A stretch of 64,000 bases of DNA. Origin: Corbicula japonica. Lineage: Eukaryota; Mollusca; Bivalvia; Venerida; Cyrenidae. The position numbers and the translations under genes are program-made. Location: contig JAZAYU010000356.1 of the NCBI GenBank assembly GCA_038501625.1, positions 62,001-126,000 of the forward strand. Direction: 5' to 3'. The notes beneath the pieces are model-generated. The model saw nothing but the letters and a program-made list of their open reading frames with translations, ran no database searches and had not been told where the DNA came from. Below, piece after piece: positions 1 to 12,327 of the stretch (position 1 is the first letter of the stretch; the number at the start of each line of letters is the position of its first letter).

Positions 1-1609
1 AAAGGAGCATAAGGCCCATCGACGGAACAATCAGATGCATGGAGTTTTTCTTGAAAACAAGATGTAAGGCTGGTGAGAACCAACTTTTATGTGAAGTTGA
101 ATTGTGAACTGGACCTCGCAATATTCAGTCACTCAGTCACATTGTGAGACACTCTGAGCTTAGCGAAGACCAGCGCCACAATTCAGTTTTGTATAAGTTT
201 TTTGTCACTGGTCATGTTCGTCATTCAGACATGTAAGCTCATGGAAGTCGAAGATATTGTTTGTGAGAGTACTGAACACGAGGTATGAGATTTCTTTTAT
301 TTATTCTTATAAAATACATGGCACAAGAGCAAATCTACACCACAGGGGCGTTGAAGACTGACCCTGTTTTCTAAAACAAAAAGAAACTGGCCGCCGCCCC
401 TCCCCCCTAGAAAAAATGAGGGTCTACACTGGGTCTACACTGCATAAACATAATGTTTATTGTTTTGGTTGATAGATTGGGATCGTTATCAGTCTATTCA
501 AACCAAATTTATGATCAAATACCATGGAATTGGTATATGGATTACAGTAAATAGGCCACAAACAAGTCAAATGAGCCACACTTTATTTTGAAAAAGCTCA
601 AATAGGCCTCAAAAATAGGCCACATTTTTATTTTATTTATAAAGTTTTTAGTATCATTGTGTTAATATGTTCTATGTCAGTTTATGATGTTTTATAAAAT
701 ATTTTTCATGAACAAGTTGCTTCATAGATTGGACATTTTGTACAAAGCATCATGTACTTTTTCCAGATTTTTGTCCGAGACTATCATGACTAAACAGGTG
801 GGAAAACAATTAACAAAATGTTGCAACAAAAGAAAAGACATCATTTATATGTCAATATGCTCTTTTGATCAATGACCTTAGTCTACAAAAGTCACTCTGT
901 CTACACTAGCACAGAATCAACTATTGATGGTTGCAACATAAGCTTAGTATTTTGCATTGTCCAACATGGAAATTGGTTTAGAAATAAATTTATTTATTTA
1001 AATATGACACCTTTGATTGCATTAGCACCTCTGACTTTTACTGCTAGTGTTGTAAATTGTGATCTTATATAACAGTGTGACACCCAGACAAAACTGATTG
1101 AATCAACACCTTGGGTAGGTTTAGAGAAGAGGTTATGACTGTAACATAAATTACTTTACTTTATGGTGACAGCCCAATTTTTAAGCAAAAATGACAATCA
1201 GATGATGTTTTAATTTGTTCTTGGGTTTCAGGATGACAAGCAAAATTTTATATATCAATTAAGCAATGATACTATTTTTTAAAAGCTTGTGTAAATCTAA
1301 AAACAAAACTAACTCTTGACAGTGATTGCCATACACAATAGACTTACAAGTACTGTCTGAATTGACTTGTGGCTTATTTGACATGGTACCTCCACTCCAG
1401 AAACATTTTTTTTTAAATATTTTGGCCAAATACATGACAGATTGTTCTAAATGTATGAAATTTCAGGTTTTATAAATTGAATAGACAATTATTTTCTCAA
1501 AGTAACTACTGAGTATGACCTTTTTAATTTTAATACACAGTACTGTAGTATCAGATTTTAACTAAAAGAGAAATTTACCCTTTTACTCTATGCCTTTTTA
1601 CCCATGTGA

Positions 1610-1770
1610 GACCGGTGTAGATTCAGATTAGCTGGCACATCTATTCAGGATCTGCACTGTTCACTTTTTGGTCAGAAATAACCTAATGATTTAAACAAGT
1701 GAACATTGCAGATCCTGATCAGACATCATTGATGTGCTGGCTGATCTGAATCTACACAGTTTTTCCATGT
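1610..1770. repeat. Palindromic element, 'gatctgcactgttc' family (copy 1)
   Basis: The two arms, near 1616-1665 and 1700-1762, are imperfect inverted complements: gtgtagattcagattagctg against cagctgatctgaatctacac-like sequence. They flank the spacer 'ggtcagaaataacctaat'. The same spacer and arms recur at 6533-6690, 20230-20400 and, partly, at 26840-26940 and 27617-27670. This is a dispersed foldback/MITE-like family. The 0.9 kb TIR element sits in its right flank. Confidence 0.75.
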
Positions 1771-1786
1771 CATAAAGGGGTTGTGG

Positions 1787-2681
1787 GTAAAACCCTGACC
1801 AGACCCAGACCCAGACCAGACCCCGTAAACTAACGGTATGGTACGGAAATCTTCGCTCGTTTCCGACAATCGTCAAAAACTATCACGGTGACTATTTATA
1901 AAGAGATTAAACTTTTTGTCTATTTCGTGAAAAACTATAGATTTTTTTCAGGATTAAACATTCTATAAGATGTGAGCGCTAATGATTTTTTTTTTCAAAT
2001 TGAGATTTGCCCTAAAGAACATTTAAGCAAAAATATATTAAAACGTACGAAATATTTTCATTCAGTTCTGGGATTGTATTAATTTTATAATCAATTAGGT
2101 ACGCAATTTAATTTGATGAAATTCTTTAATTTTAAGTAATGTAAATTATAGAAAATTACAGTAAATAAGATCATTGAGTTTGGTATTGTGTATTTACTGA
2201 ATAATTAAGCTGTGCAAAGTCACCGCTTAGCACTTAAGAATCGTACTATGATTATTATGCTGATTTGTCTTTAAATGTTTTAAAAATTATTGTCTTGTCT
2301 GATAATTGATTTAAAATCACTTTTTCATAGCTAGTGATGAAAGTATTTGGCGAAAGTTGCAATAAACAGAATATTGACTAAAGCTTTCTCATATATTATA
2401 CACTGATCGAGTTTTGTCGGGCCAATAATGATTATGGAGATTGCAACGCAGTCTGTTTTCAATTAATTCTGAAAATTATTATTTCATATTTTTCTGACAG
2501 TGAAAAGAATTAAAATTTGGAAATAATTTCAAGCTTCAAAAACAAAAACAAAAAACAACGCGAATCACTAATAAGCACACAATTGTTATCGTAATGTAAT
2601 GTCGGAAACGAGCGAAGATTTCCGTACCAAATCGTTAGTTTCCGGGGTCTGGTCTGGGTCTGGGTCTGGTCAGGGTTTTAC
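1787..2681. mobile_element. 0.9 kb non-autonomous DNA element with ~80-bp TIRs
   Basis: The left end (1787, gtaaaaccctgaccagaccc) is matched in reverse complement by the right end (finishing gggtctggtcagggttttac at 2681). The inverted match continues about 80 bp inward with a few mismatches, to the 'cgctcgtttccgaca' block near 1855 and its complement near 2600. The interior is AT-rich and has no ORF. The segment is absent from the second copy of the duplication. A TA target duplication (1788-1789 and 2679-2680) is compatible, but the left flank differs from the empty site by a few bases, so the target duplication is not certain. Confidence 0.85.
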
Positions 2682-4466
2682 ATGAAGGAAAGGGTTAATC
2701 TCCAATATATTATCATCAGTTGGGACCAAAAAGTTTGACCAGAAAGCAGAATACATGTGTACCAAGAATAGCATCAAATATCAAGTTAATGCTCATTTTG
2801 GGAATTAAAAGTGTTCAATTATTAACATATTTTCTGTCATGAGCACATTTCAACATGATTTCATAATCAAAATATGTATGTGAGGTACATGTATAATCAA
2901 ATACACTATTTACAAGGTGTCTGTTTTATTTTTGCAAATTTTGTAAATATTCATGGTGTCACTAAATTTGCATCAAGAAGTTGTGATTTAGAAAATAAAA
3001 AGATCAGAGCTTTCATAATCATTTAAATTGTTGAAAAAAGTAGATTGCTGTGAAGAGGAAGAGAAACATTTCTTGCCATGTCAGTGGGTTTTTGGCCTCT
3101 TTAAATACATGTAAAAATCTGAATATACCGGTACTTGGATTTGCTTAAGCTGGACTTTAACACAAAAAAACTGGAAATTGCACTCATAATAAAAACAATG
3201 ATTTTTTTCTTTGTATGTTTATGTTTTAGCGATGTAACAGTAGAAATTTACATTTTTTAATATATGGTACTTTTTAAAGAGAATTTACCTATCATATTTT
3301 AAAGTAGTTGTGCCTAAATTTCTGCAACGAAAAATACAAAATCAAGAAAATATCAACTGGAATGAGCTTCAGAATTTTGAAATTCACATTTTCCAGTAAA
3401 TATATTACATTTTTAAAATACTTACCAGACAGAGATTCAAAAGTGGTTATGAATAATGGCATGTTAATGTGTTCATGGGTTTAAATTTTTTTGCAAACAA
3501 TCTCTTAAAATTGTTATTATACATTTTAAAAAATAGACCAACAACATTTTCAATGCATGATTTGATTGGCAAGCGCAATTCATTTATGTAATGAAAATAG
3601 ATATAAAGAAGCATTTTGTTTCAAATCAGTTACTTAGACCTGTAAAGGAGTGTACCATATGGTTAATCAGACTACATGATATTGTAAATGTTTATGTTTA
3701 ATTCATTGAGATTATTTCATCTATTTTGGCCCAATAGCTGAACTATTTTTCAACTTAAATAAGTAACTATCATGCACATTTAAGTAACTTGGCTCAAATA
3801 TGTACCTTATTGTCACCAAATGTGTATCATAATGTCACAATATTTTTCACACAGCATCTATAGCTTCAAAATTACTGTTGTTAATAACTGAAAATTGTCA
3901 TTCCTGGAGATATTTTCAAATGACTTTGCACAAATATGCCCCAAAATCTAGTTGATGTATCACACTAAATATTGAAGTCTCAATGTGGTGTTAATGTGAT
4001 GTACATGTATATTAAAACAGTACTTTTTAGGACTATATTATAACTTTATTCATTACATGCATATATATTTTTTGAATAGCATGGCACAATTTTGTGCAAT
4101 TGCAAGTGTAATCAAGGTAACATTTTAAAAAATAAAATTTATTTTTCAGACAATAATATATTTATTTTATGCACATGTGACAATATAATATTTTCATGTA
4201 TCAATGAAGAATTTATCAATATTCAATATTGCATTAAGTGAGGTAATGGAACACAGTTGGGTGTAAATTTAAGCACGTAGCCTTTGTGTTTACACATAAA
4301 AAGCCCAAATGTTTAGTAAAAGTCAGATTGCCAGTTGTCCAGCTGAATTAAGTTTATGTAGACTTAAATTCTTTCCAAAAATCACATAATTTTATCGTGC
4401 ATGAGTAGGCTAACTAATGTTAGAAACAAATTATTTTTTAATATAAATAATTATCTGAGATTAATA

Positions 4467-4925
4467 TCGAGCTCTAGCTCGGGTCACGAAGCGACCCGAG
4501 CGTTAAGCTCGTCTTAAGGTCGCAGGAATGCCCATTCACTAAGGAGAATAAAAAGTTGTCCACCTCCGTTTGTGCTGGTTTCCGGTTGTGCACAGCATAA
4601 GGCAATGTAAATACGGGGAAAAACCTGACCGGTAAAAACTTACGGCAAAGTTTTGTTTTTACAAATTTTGTTATTGGCTATATTTTTATAAATTGCTAAT
4701 GGCGAAATATCTTTAAAAATTAAAACTTATAATTCGGTAGCATTGTAATCGGACTAGCATTTTGGAAAGATAAAAAACTAAATCGTCTGTTTAGAGAGTA
4801 GGTTGTCGTTCGTTGTAACCAATAGCAATACTAGCAATCGGCCATTTTGAGAAATTAGGCTGAAGAAGTCAAGTTGAAAACAACTGAATGTTAGCTTGTC
4901 AGTGGATTATTAGGCCTTTAAATTC
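4467..4925. other. Spacer between the two segmental copies
   Basis: This is single-copy sequence within the window. It opens with a hairpin (gctcgggtc-acgaa-gcgacccgagc around 4475-4502). No gene is supported. If the window starts inside the duplicated unit, this spacer may itself be part of a larger unit. Confidence 0.6.
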
Positions 4926-7900
4926 AAAGGAGCATAAGGCCCATCGACGGAACAATCAGATGCATGGAGTTTTTCTTGAAAACAAGATGTAAGGCTGGTG
5001 AGAACCAACTTTTATGTGAAGTTGAATTGTGAACTGGACCTCGCAATATTCAGTCACTCAGTCACATTGTGAGACACTCTGAGCTTAGCGAAGACCAGCG
5101 CCACAATTCAGTTTTGTATAAGTTTTTTGTCACTGGTCATGTTCGTCATTCAGACATGTAAGCTCATGGAAGTCGAAGATATTGTTTGTGAGAGTACTGA
5201 ACACGAGGTATGAGATTTCTTTTATTTATTCTTATAAAATACATGGCACAAGAGCAAATCTACACCACAGGGGCGTTGAAGACTGACCCTGTTTTCTAAA
5301 ACAAAAAGAAACTGGCCGCCGCCCCTCCCCCCTAGAAAAAATGAGGGTCTACACTGGGTCTACACTGCATAAACATAATGTTTATTGTTTTGGTTGATAG
5401 ATTGGGATCGTTATCAGTCTATTCAAACCAAATTTATGATCAAATACCATGGAATTGGTATATGGATTACAGTAAATAGGCCACAAACAAGTCAAATGAG
5501 CCACACTTTATTTTGAAAAAGCTCAAATAGGCCTCAAAAATAGGCCACATTTTTATTTTATTTATAAAGTTTTTAGTATCATTGTGTTAATATGTTCTAT
5601 GTCAGTTTATGATGTTTTATAAAATATTTTTCATGAACAAGTTGCTTCATAGATTGGACATTTTGTACAAAGCATCATGTACTTTTTCCAGATTTTTGTC
5701 CGAGACTATCATGACTAAACAGGTGGGAAAACAATTAACAAAATGTTGCAACAAAAGAAAAGACATCATTTATATGTCAATATGCTCTTTTGATCAATGA
5801 CCTTAGTCTACAAAAGTCACTCTGTCTACACTAGCACAGAATCAACTATTGATGGTTGCAACATAAGCTTAGTATTTTGCATTGTCCAACATGGAAATTG
5901 GTTTAGAAATAAATTTATTTATTTAAATATGACACCTTTGATTGCATTAGCACCTCTGACTTTTACTGCTAGTGTTGTAAATTGTGATCTTATATAACAG
6001 TGTGACACCCAGACAAAACTGATTGAATCAACACCTTGGGTAGGTTTAGAGAAGAGGTTATGACTGTAACATAAATTACTTTACTTTATGGTGACAGCCC
6101 AATTTTTAAGCAAAAATGACAATCAGATGATGTTTTAATTTGTTCTTGGGTTTCAGGATGACAAGCAAAATTTTATATATCAATTAAGCAATGATACTAT
6201 TTTTTAAAAGCTTGTGTAAATCTAAAAACAAAACTAACTCTTGACAGTGATTGCCATACACAATAGACTTACAAGTACTGTCTGAATTGACTTGTGGCTT
6301 ATTTGACATGGTACCTCCACTCCAGAAACATTTTTTTAAATATTTTGGCCAAATACATGACAGATTGTTCTAAATGTATGAAATTTCAGGTTTTATAAAT
6401 TGAATAGACAATTATTTTCTCAAAGTAACTACTGAGTATGACCTTTTTAATTTTAATACACAGTACTGTAGTATCAGATTTTAACTAAAAGAGAAATTTA
6501 CCCTTTTACTCTATGCCTTTTTACCCATGTGAGACCGGTGTAGATTCAGATTAGCTGGCACATCTATTCAGGATCTGCACTGTTCACTTTTTGGTCAGAA
6601 ATAACCTAATGATTTAAACAAGTGAACATTGCAGATCCTGATCAGACATCATTGATGTGCTGGCTGATCTGAATCTACACAGTTTTTCCATGTCATAAAG
6701 GTGTTTACATGAAGGAAAGGGTTAATCTCCAATATATTATCATCAGTTGGGACCAAAAAGTTTGACCAGAAAGCAGAATACATGTGTACCAAGAATAGCA
6801 TCAAATATCAAGTTAATGCTCATTTTGGGAATTAAAAGTGTTCAATTATTAACATATTTTCTGTCATGAGCACATTTCAACATGATTTCATAATCAAAAT
6901 ATGTATGTGAGGTACATGTATAATCAAATACACTATTTACAAGGTGTCTGTTTTATTTTTGCAAATTTTGTAAATATTCATGGTGTCACTAAATTTGCAT
7001 CAAGAAGTTGTGATTTAGAAAATAAAAAGATCAGAGCTTTCATAATCATTTAAATTGTTGAAAAAAGTAGATTGCTGTGAAGAGGAAGAGAAACATTTCT
7101 TGCCATGTCAGTGGGTTTTTGGCCTCTTTAAATACATGTAAAAATCTGAATATACCGGTACTTGGATTTGCTTAAGCTGGACTTTAACACAAAAAAACTG
7201 GAAATTGCACTCATAATAAAAACAATGATTTTTTTCTTTGTATGTTTATGTTTTAGCGATGTAACAGTAGAAGTTTACATTTTTTAATATATGGTACTTT
7301 TTAAAGAGAATTTACCTATCATATTTTAAAGTAGTTGTGCCTAAATTTCTGCAACGAAAAATACAAAATCAAGAAAATATCAACTGGAATGAGCTTCAGA
7401 ATTTTGAAATTCACATTTTCCAGTAAATATATTACATTTTTAAAATACTTACCAGACAGAGATTCAAAAGTGGTTATGAATAATGGCATGTTAATGTGTT
7501 CATGGGTTTAAATTTTTTTGCAAACAATCTCTTAAAATTGTTATTATACATTTTAAAAAAATAGACCAACAACATTTTCAATGCATGATTTGATTGGCAA
7601 GCGCAATTCATTTATGTAATGAAAATAGATATAAAGAAGCATTTTGTTTCAAATCAGTTACTTAGACCTGTAAAGGAGTGTACCATATGGTTAATCAGAC
7701 TACATGATATTGTAAATGTTTATGTTTAATTCATTGAGATTATTTCATCTATTTTGGCCCAATAGCTGAACTATTTTTCAACTTAAATAAGTAACTATCA
7801 TGCACATTTAAGTAACTTGGCTCAAATATGTACCTTATTGTCACCAAATGTGTAACATAATGTCACAATATTTTTCACACAGCATCTATAGCTTCAAAAT

Positions 7901-8494
7901 TACTGTTGTTAATAACTGAAAATTGTCATTCCTGGAGATATTTTCAAATGACTTTGCACAAATATGCCCCAAAATCTAGTTGATGTATCACACTAAATAT
8001 TGAAGTCTCAATGTGGTGTTAATGTGATGTACATGTATATTAAAACAGTACTTTTTAGGACTATATTATAACTTTATTCATTACATGCATATATATTTTT
8101 TGAATAGCATGGCACAATTTTGTGCAATTGCAAGTGTAATCAAGGTAACATTTTAAAAAATAAAATTTATTTTTCAGACAATAATATATTTATTTTATGC
8201 ACATGTGACAATATAATATTTTCATGTATCAATGAAGAATTTATCAATATTCAATATTGCATTAAGTGAGGTAATGGAACACAGTTGGGTGTAAATTTAA
8301 GCACGTAGCCTTTGTGTTTACACATAAAAAGCCCAAATGTTTAGTAAAAGTCAGATTGCCAGTTGTCCAGCTGAATTAAGTTTATGTAGACTTAAAATCT
8401 TTCCAAAAATCACATAATTTTATCGTGCATGAGTAGGCTAACTAATGTTAGAAACAAATTATTTTTTAATATAAATAATTATCTGAGATTAATA
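4926..8494. repeat. Segmental tandem duplication, copy 2 (lacks the TIR insertion)
   Basis: This is the second copy of the 3.57 kb segment, offset 4925 bp from copy 1. At about 6700 it carries the unoccupied equivalent of the element found at 1787-2681 in copy 1. Removing that element leaves two copies of equal length (about 3569 bp). I see no coding gene here. Confidence 0.93.
6533..6690. repeat. Palindromic element, 'gatctgcactgttc' family (copy 2)
   Basis: This is the duplicated counterpart of the palindrome at 1610-1770, with the same arms and spacer. Its right flank (ccatgtcataaaggtgttta) is uninterrupted here. Confidence 0.75.
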
Positions 8495-8575
8495 AAGCTA
8501 GAGCTCGATAAGAGGCAGTGCCTTAGTTCATATTAAAGCTAGAGCTCGATAAGAGGCAGTGCCTTAGTTCATATT
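8494..8575 (+). repeat. 41-bp direct repeat, two copies
   Basis: The unit starting 'aaagctagagctcgataag' at 8494 is repeated exactly at 8535. The 14-mer agctagagctcgat in it is the reverse complement of the 14-mer at 4466-4479, which lies at the matching edge of copy 1. Confidence 0.85.
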
Positions 8576-9738
8576 ACGGATGATGCTTTCCTTCGAAATT
8601 TTCTTTATCTCTCCATCTAACTTCCGAGAAAATGTTGCCATTTTGTTGGAACCGCATCACATGTCCGGCACGTGACTCCTAGCAACCTAATGTGCGACGC
8701 GTGTCACAATTGCGGACCCTTTAGCGACTGCAAACATCCCCTATTGTATGTTAGCTGGTACTTGAGTATTATTGCAGCTATCAGACGTCTTTTCGATGAA
8801 ATGAACACTGCGTATGAAATTTTAAACACCCCTATGGCAACTTGTCACAATCCTGAAAACTATGATCTAGGCAATAAAATCTCATTTTTCAAGCAAATCC
8901 CTTTATCAAAGCGTTGATCGTTTTGTACATATAACGGGTATATAAACTCATTTTTCTTTTCTCTACAGACGTTTCGATTTGAACTTTGAGTTGTAAATAT
9001 TTCACAAGGGATGTTCCAATGTTTATTCTGTTATTGTTTACATGCCACCCTATAGAAGCGAGCGCGGAACCCTCGTTGGTTGCTAGTGACGGGAGCTATC
9101 GTGACATAGTCAGTTTCACAGATTGCTGATAACATCACTTATATGAGATTGTCGATCACTTCCTACCATATCTATATTAGACAGTTTTGTGGTTCTGTTC
9201 TTTAGAAATACCGAAATTGAAAGTCATTGTAATATTGAGTAAATTTTACGTGTCCGAATAATGTGAAAATACTGCAGATGTCGTAAAATAACGACGACTT
9301 GCAGAAACACGTTTTTTTACACATAAGATTTTTTTTTCATTAAATACTATACAGATAAATCGTCTAGACGACACTTTCTGTTTCTGTTACTGGAAAATAC
9401 AAACTTTTTGTTATATCGAACTGTAACCCGTTGTAGCGTAGGTGTTGTTAACATCGTGAAATAGTGAAATATATAGTATAATTATGCTATTTTTCTTGTT
9501 TTAGACAACTTCTCACGTTGTCATATGATATGTATTTAACTTCTGTAAAATATATATACCATTTAATGTTTCAGTATAAACACGTATTTTATGTCTGAAG
9601 AGCAGCCAGATAGCCATGACAATCGAAGTAACACATATTCAGTAATGATTAGGGCCAGATAAGGGTCTGTTCCCGTCAACGTTGGTTTTATTTGGCCATA
9701 CTTGTCGGTATAAGTAGTCTAATAACCGGACATCCAGT
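8576..9738. other. Non-coding stretch with a GC-richer patch
   Basis: No gene is supported. Around 8640-8720 the DNA is richer in CpG and contains cacgtg and cctagcaacc. Around 9055-9110 there is ggttgctagtgac. Both look like promoter-type motifs (E-box, RFX half-site), but no transcript can be inferred. An 81-codon frame starts at 8672 and shows no recognisable protein. Confidence 0.4.
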
Positions 9739-9856
9739 GCCCAAGGTTATAAAAATGAGAATGGAAACCAGTCTCAAATCTCAAGCAATTGATTGGCTGA
9801 AATGGCTACCAGTTTGAGACTGGTTTCTAATCTCAGTTTTATAACATTGGGGCCTG
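9739..9856. repeat. CCAAT-core palindromic element, member 1
   Basis: This is an inverted repeat. The left arm is 'cccaaggttataaaaatgag' with 'gtctcaaatctcaagc'. The right arm is 'gagactggtttctaatctca' with 'ttataacattggggcc'. The centre carries gattggctgaaatgg. The family recurs about ten times between 9.7 and 26.1 kb. Confidence 0.8.
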
Positions 9857-9879
9857 TTGGCTTAGAGATTACAATATAA

Positions 9880-9914
9880 GAGTGAACTGACGTTACAATT
9901 TAGACGTTACAATG
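9880..9914 (+). repeat. Isolated copy of the 21-bp 'gacgttacaattt' repeat
   Basis: The sequence agtgaactgacgttacaatt, followed by a partial second unit, matches the unit of the 12006-12131 array, 2.1 kb away in the same orientation. Confidence 0.75.
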
Positions 9915-11329
9915 GGGGGGGGCGTGTAGGGTACGATACTGCCGCCTGTGGCATACACAGTACTTGAATATAATTTCTTACCGGATTCAATTCATGTTTA
10001 CCGATGATTTGATGCTTAAAGGTGAATTTTCAGTGTCTAATCATTTAAAGCTGAGATTATGCCTTCTGTATTTTTTTTTGTTAAAACTAAATATGCGACA
10101 CGTTTTTGATGCATCGTGTTTAGAGGTAACGCTTGCCAATAAATGAAAAAATATAAAATGCCAAAATATTAAATGTTAAAGGTTAAAGAAGCATGCGTTC
10201 CTCTAAATATTTGGAGTAACATATAAAATGCACCAAACAGTTTAAGAGAACATTTCTTTTTTTATAAAGCAGAAAAACTAAAGGCTAATAGGCCTACCTG
10301 TTTGTTAACTACAACAAAGTCCTATTTGCATAATCTGGAAATTTCTTTGAAACTGATACATATCGAGCTTAAAACTCAAAAAATAACTTTCTATGGCACG
10401 TTGTTATTGTTTACATGGGGTATTGATCTCCATTTTGTGATGTTACGCGTGACGTCATCGCAGTTCAAACAGACCGGGGAAGTTCTCAAAATCCATTTTG
10501 ACTGTCAAAATGTTATCACCCTTGCCTTACAGAGAAGTTATTTATGATTCCAACCGATTTGTGATGTTTTGGATAAAAACTTTTATCACTCTTTACAATC
10601 TCTTTTTCACTCTAAGATAAGCACAGTTTTACCACAACATGTTAATTTTAATACTCGCCCCCACGTTTTAACTGATGACTAAAAACGCGAGGGATCCGGC
10701 ACATGAGAGATCATTGTTCTTTTATTTATAAATATAATCCGCTCTCATCACCAATTGCGGTATGTCTTATATTCTTCTTTATTTTCGTTCGCACACAAGG
10801 AGTGCTGACCGGAGTGCTAATATTCACGGCTACCATGAATAATTCGTTCTAGTAAGAAAAATAGACCTGAGGAAAATATTTATTTAGTGGGTAACGATAT
10901 TTTTATAGAGCTTCATTTCAGTTTTTGATAGTTTCAATCAGTATTGTTATTATTTACCATCTTTGAAAGCCGTTTATTATGTGCAGTACATATATTTGCG
11001 TAAACATTGAGTAGCGCACAACTTGGGGCTAGGCGGCGAGGACAGTTAGATCTATATGCATTTTCGTTTTTTACTGCCCATAAACAGTATCAATCAAACC
11101 GAACATGTGGTTTTTTTGATACGTATCATATTCGAAGTTTTTTTTTCATATACATTTATTCACACACCAGAAGAAAAGAATTAAATCAGCGTATATTTCT
11201 ATGTTGTTGTTCGTATTACACTGCCTTTGTTCTGATTTGATGGGAATCTAGAATACGTAGGACCAGCCAAAACTGGGGTATACATTACGGTGTTCCGTTG
11301 AGGCCATCGTTGTTTCGCCCTGTCGACGG
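9915..11329. other. Non-coding stretch; CRE palindrome at 10450
   Basis: No gene is supported; the 60-81 codon frames here have no recognisable content. A perfect cAMP-response-element octamer (tgacgtca) lies at 10450-10457 within the CpG-containing context acgcgtgacgtcatcgca. Any role for it is speculative. Confidence 0.4.
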
Positions 11330-11851
11330 CAAGGGCGAGAACACGAAAACGCGATGCGCGATCGCAAAACAATGATACGAGATTGCGAAACAACGATGCG
11401 AGATCGTGAAAACACGATGCGAGGTCGCGAAAGCACGATGCGATATAGCGATATTTATATCCCACCCTCGCAATCTCGCAGCTTTTTTTCGTGCTTTCGC
11501 ATCTTGTTTTTGCATTTTCGTGGTCTCGCCCCGATGCGAGAACTCGAAACAACGATGCGAGATCGTGAAAACACGATGCGAGGTCGCGAAAGCACGATGC
11601 GATATAGCGATATTTATATCCCACCCTCGCATCGTACTTTCGCAATCTCGCATCTTTTTTTTTCGTGCTTTCGCATCTTGTTTTTGCATTTTCGCCCCGA
11701 TGCGAGAACTCGAAACAACGATGCAAGATCGCGAAAGTACGATGCGAGAACGCGATATTAATATCGCACCCTCGCATCGTACTTTCGCGATCTCGCATCG
11801 TTGTTTCGCGTTCTCGCATCGTACTTTCGCGTTTTCGTGGTCTCGCCCTCG
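11330..11851. mobile_element. Foldback-type element built of 21-bp repeats
   Basis: The ends are inverted: aagggcgagaacacgaaaac at 11331 and gttttcgtggtctcgccct ending near 11849. The interior is a mosaic of a roughly 21-bp unit (acgatgcgagatcgcgaaa-type) in both orientations. Direct-orientation blocks lie at 11340-11450, 11530-11610 and 11700-11755, and reverse blocks lie between and after them. Because 21 is a multiple of three, long frames of 7-residue repeats open on both strands; these are by-products, not genes. The structure resembles Foldback elements, whose long inverted ends consist of short tandem repeats. Confidence 0.7.
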
Positions 11852-12005
11852 GGGTATTAACATTCAGGGTATATATATTAGAATTTACCTACAGTTTCAA
11901 CATGCCGACTGCCCACTAAATCTAATGGTATTTCCGTTACCATTATTTATTTTTAAATCATCCAGGCAACAGCCTAAAATGATGGCTTCTTTTTTGTTTC
12001 TTTCG

Positions 12006-12131
12006 TGACGTTACAATTTAGTGAACTGACGTTACAATTTAGTGAACTGACGTTACAATTTAGTGAACTGACGTTACAATTTAGTGAACTGACGTTACAA
12101 TTAAGTGTATTGACGTTACAATTATTTACGT
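12006..12131 (+). repeat. 21-bp minisatellite, about 6 units
   Basis: The unit agtgaactgacgttacaattt is repeated about six times. The last units are diverged (aagtgtattgacgttacaat). Each unit contains tgacgtta, one base from the CRE octamer. A related single unit lies at 9880. Confidence 0.92.
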
Positions 12132-12327
12132 TTATTTATAAGTGTGATCGACTACTGGTATTATCGCCTTTGATTATTCTTAACACAAATAAAATACAGA
12201 CAAAAAGCATATAGAACACACTTTTTACGTTCATTTTGCTGTTACATTAAATGTTTAACAGAAACGTATTTAGGTTCTTTCTTACAAGTTAGTCTGTGTT
12301 TTTTGTAAATGCTGTCTTTGTATATCA

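Larger units (their letters stand above)
1..4466. repeat. Segmental tandem duplication, copy 1 (starts before window)
   Basis: Bases 1-4466 recur at 4926-8494. Apart from an 0.9 kb insertion at about 1787-2681, the two copies align end to end with only a handful of single-base or homopolymer differences (for example a T-run near 1410 against 6332, and single substitutions near 3250 and 3830). No gene is supported inside. The only open frames are 60-66 codons, lack coding character and are identical in both copies. The right edge is the 'gagattaat' shared near 4465 and 8493. The left edge cannot be placed because the window opens inside the copy. Confidence 0.93.

Noticed and set aside
684..1072. 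Two 63-66 codon frames, identical in both segmental copies (also 5609-5997)
   Set aside because: They are identical only because the whole segment is duplicated. There are no motifs, no splice context and AT-rich composition.
8494..8575. CRISPR-like array
   Set aside because: Only two direct 41-bp copies without spacers; eukaryotic context.
8625..8660. Minus-strand ATG opening MATFSRKLDGEIKK
   Set aside because: A 25-codon frame with no donor site at its end and no continuation; not enough to call an exon.
11199..12008. Long overlapping frames up to 206 codons on both strands
   Set aside because: Produced by a 21-bp repeat that cannot generate stops in several frames; both strands and several registers are open at once.
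12005..12214. 69-codon frame of 7-residue repeats
   Set aside because: Direct translation of the 21-bp minisatellite.
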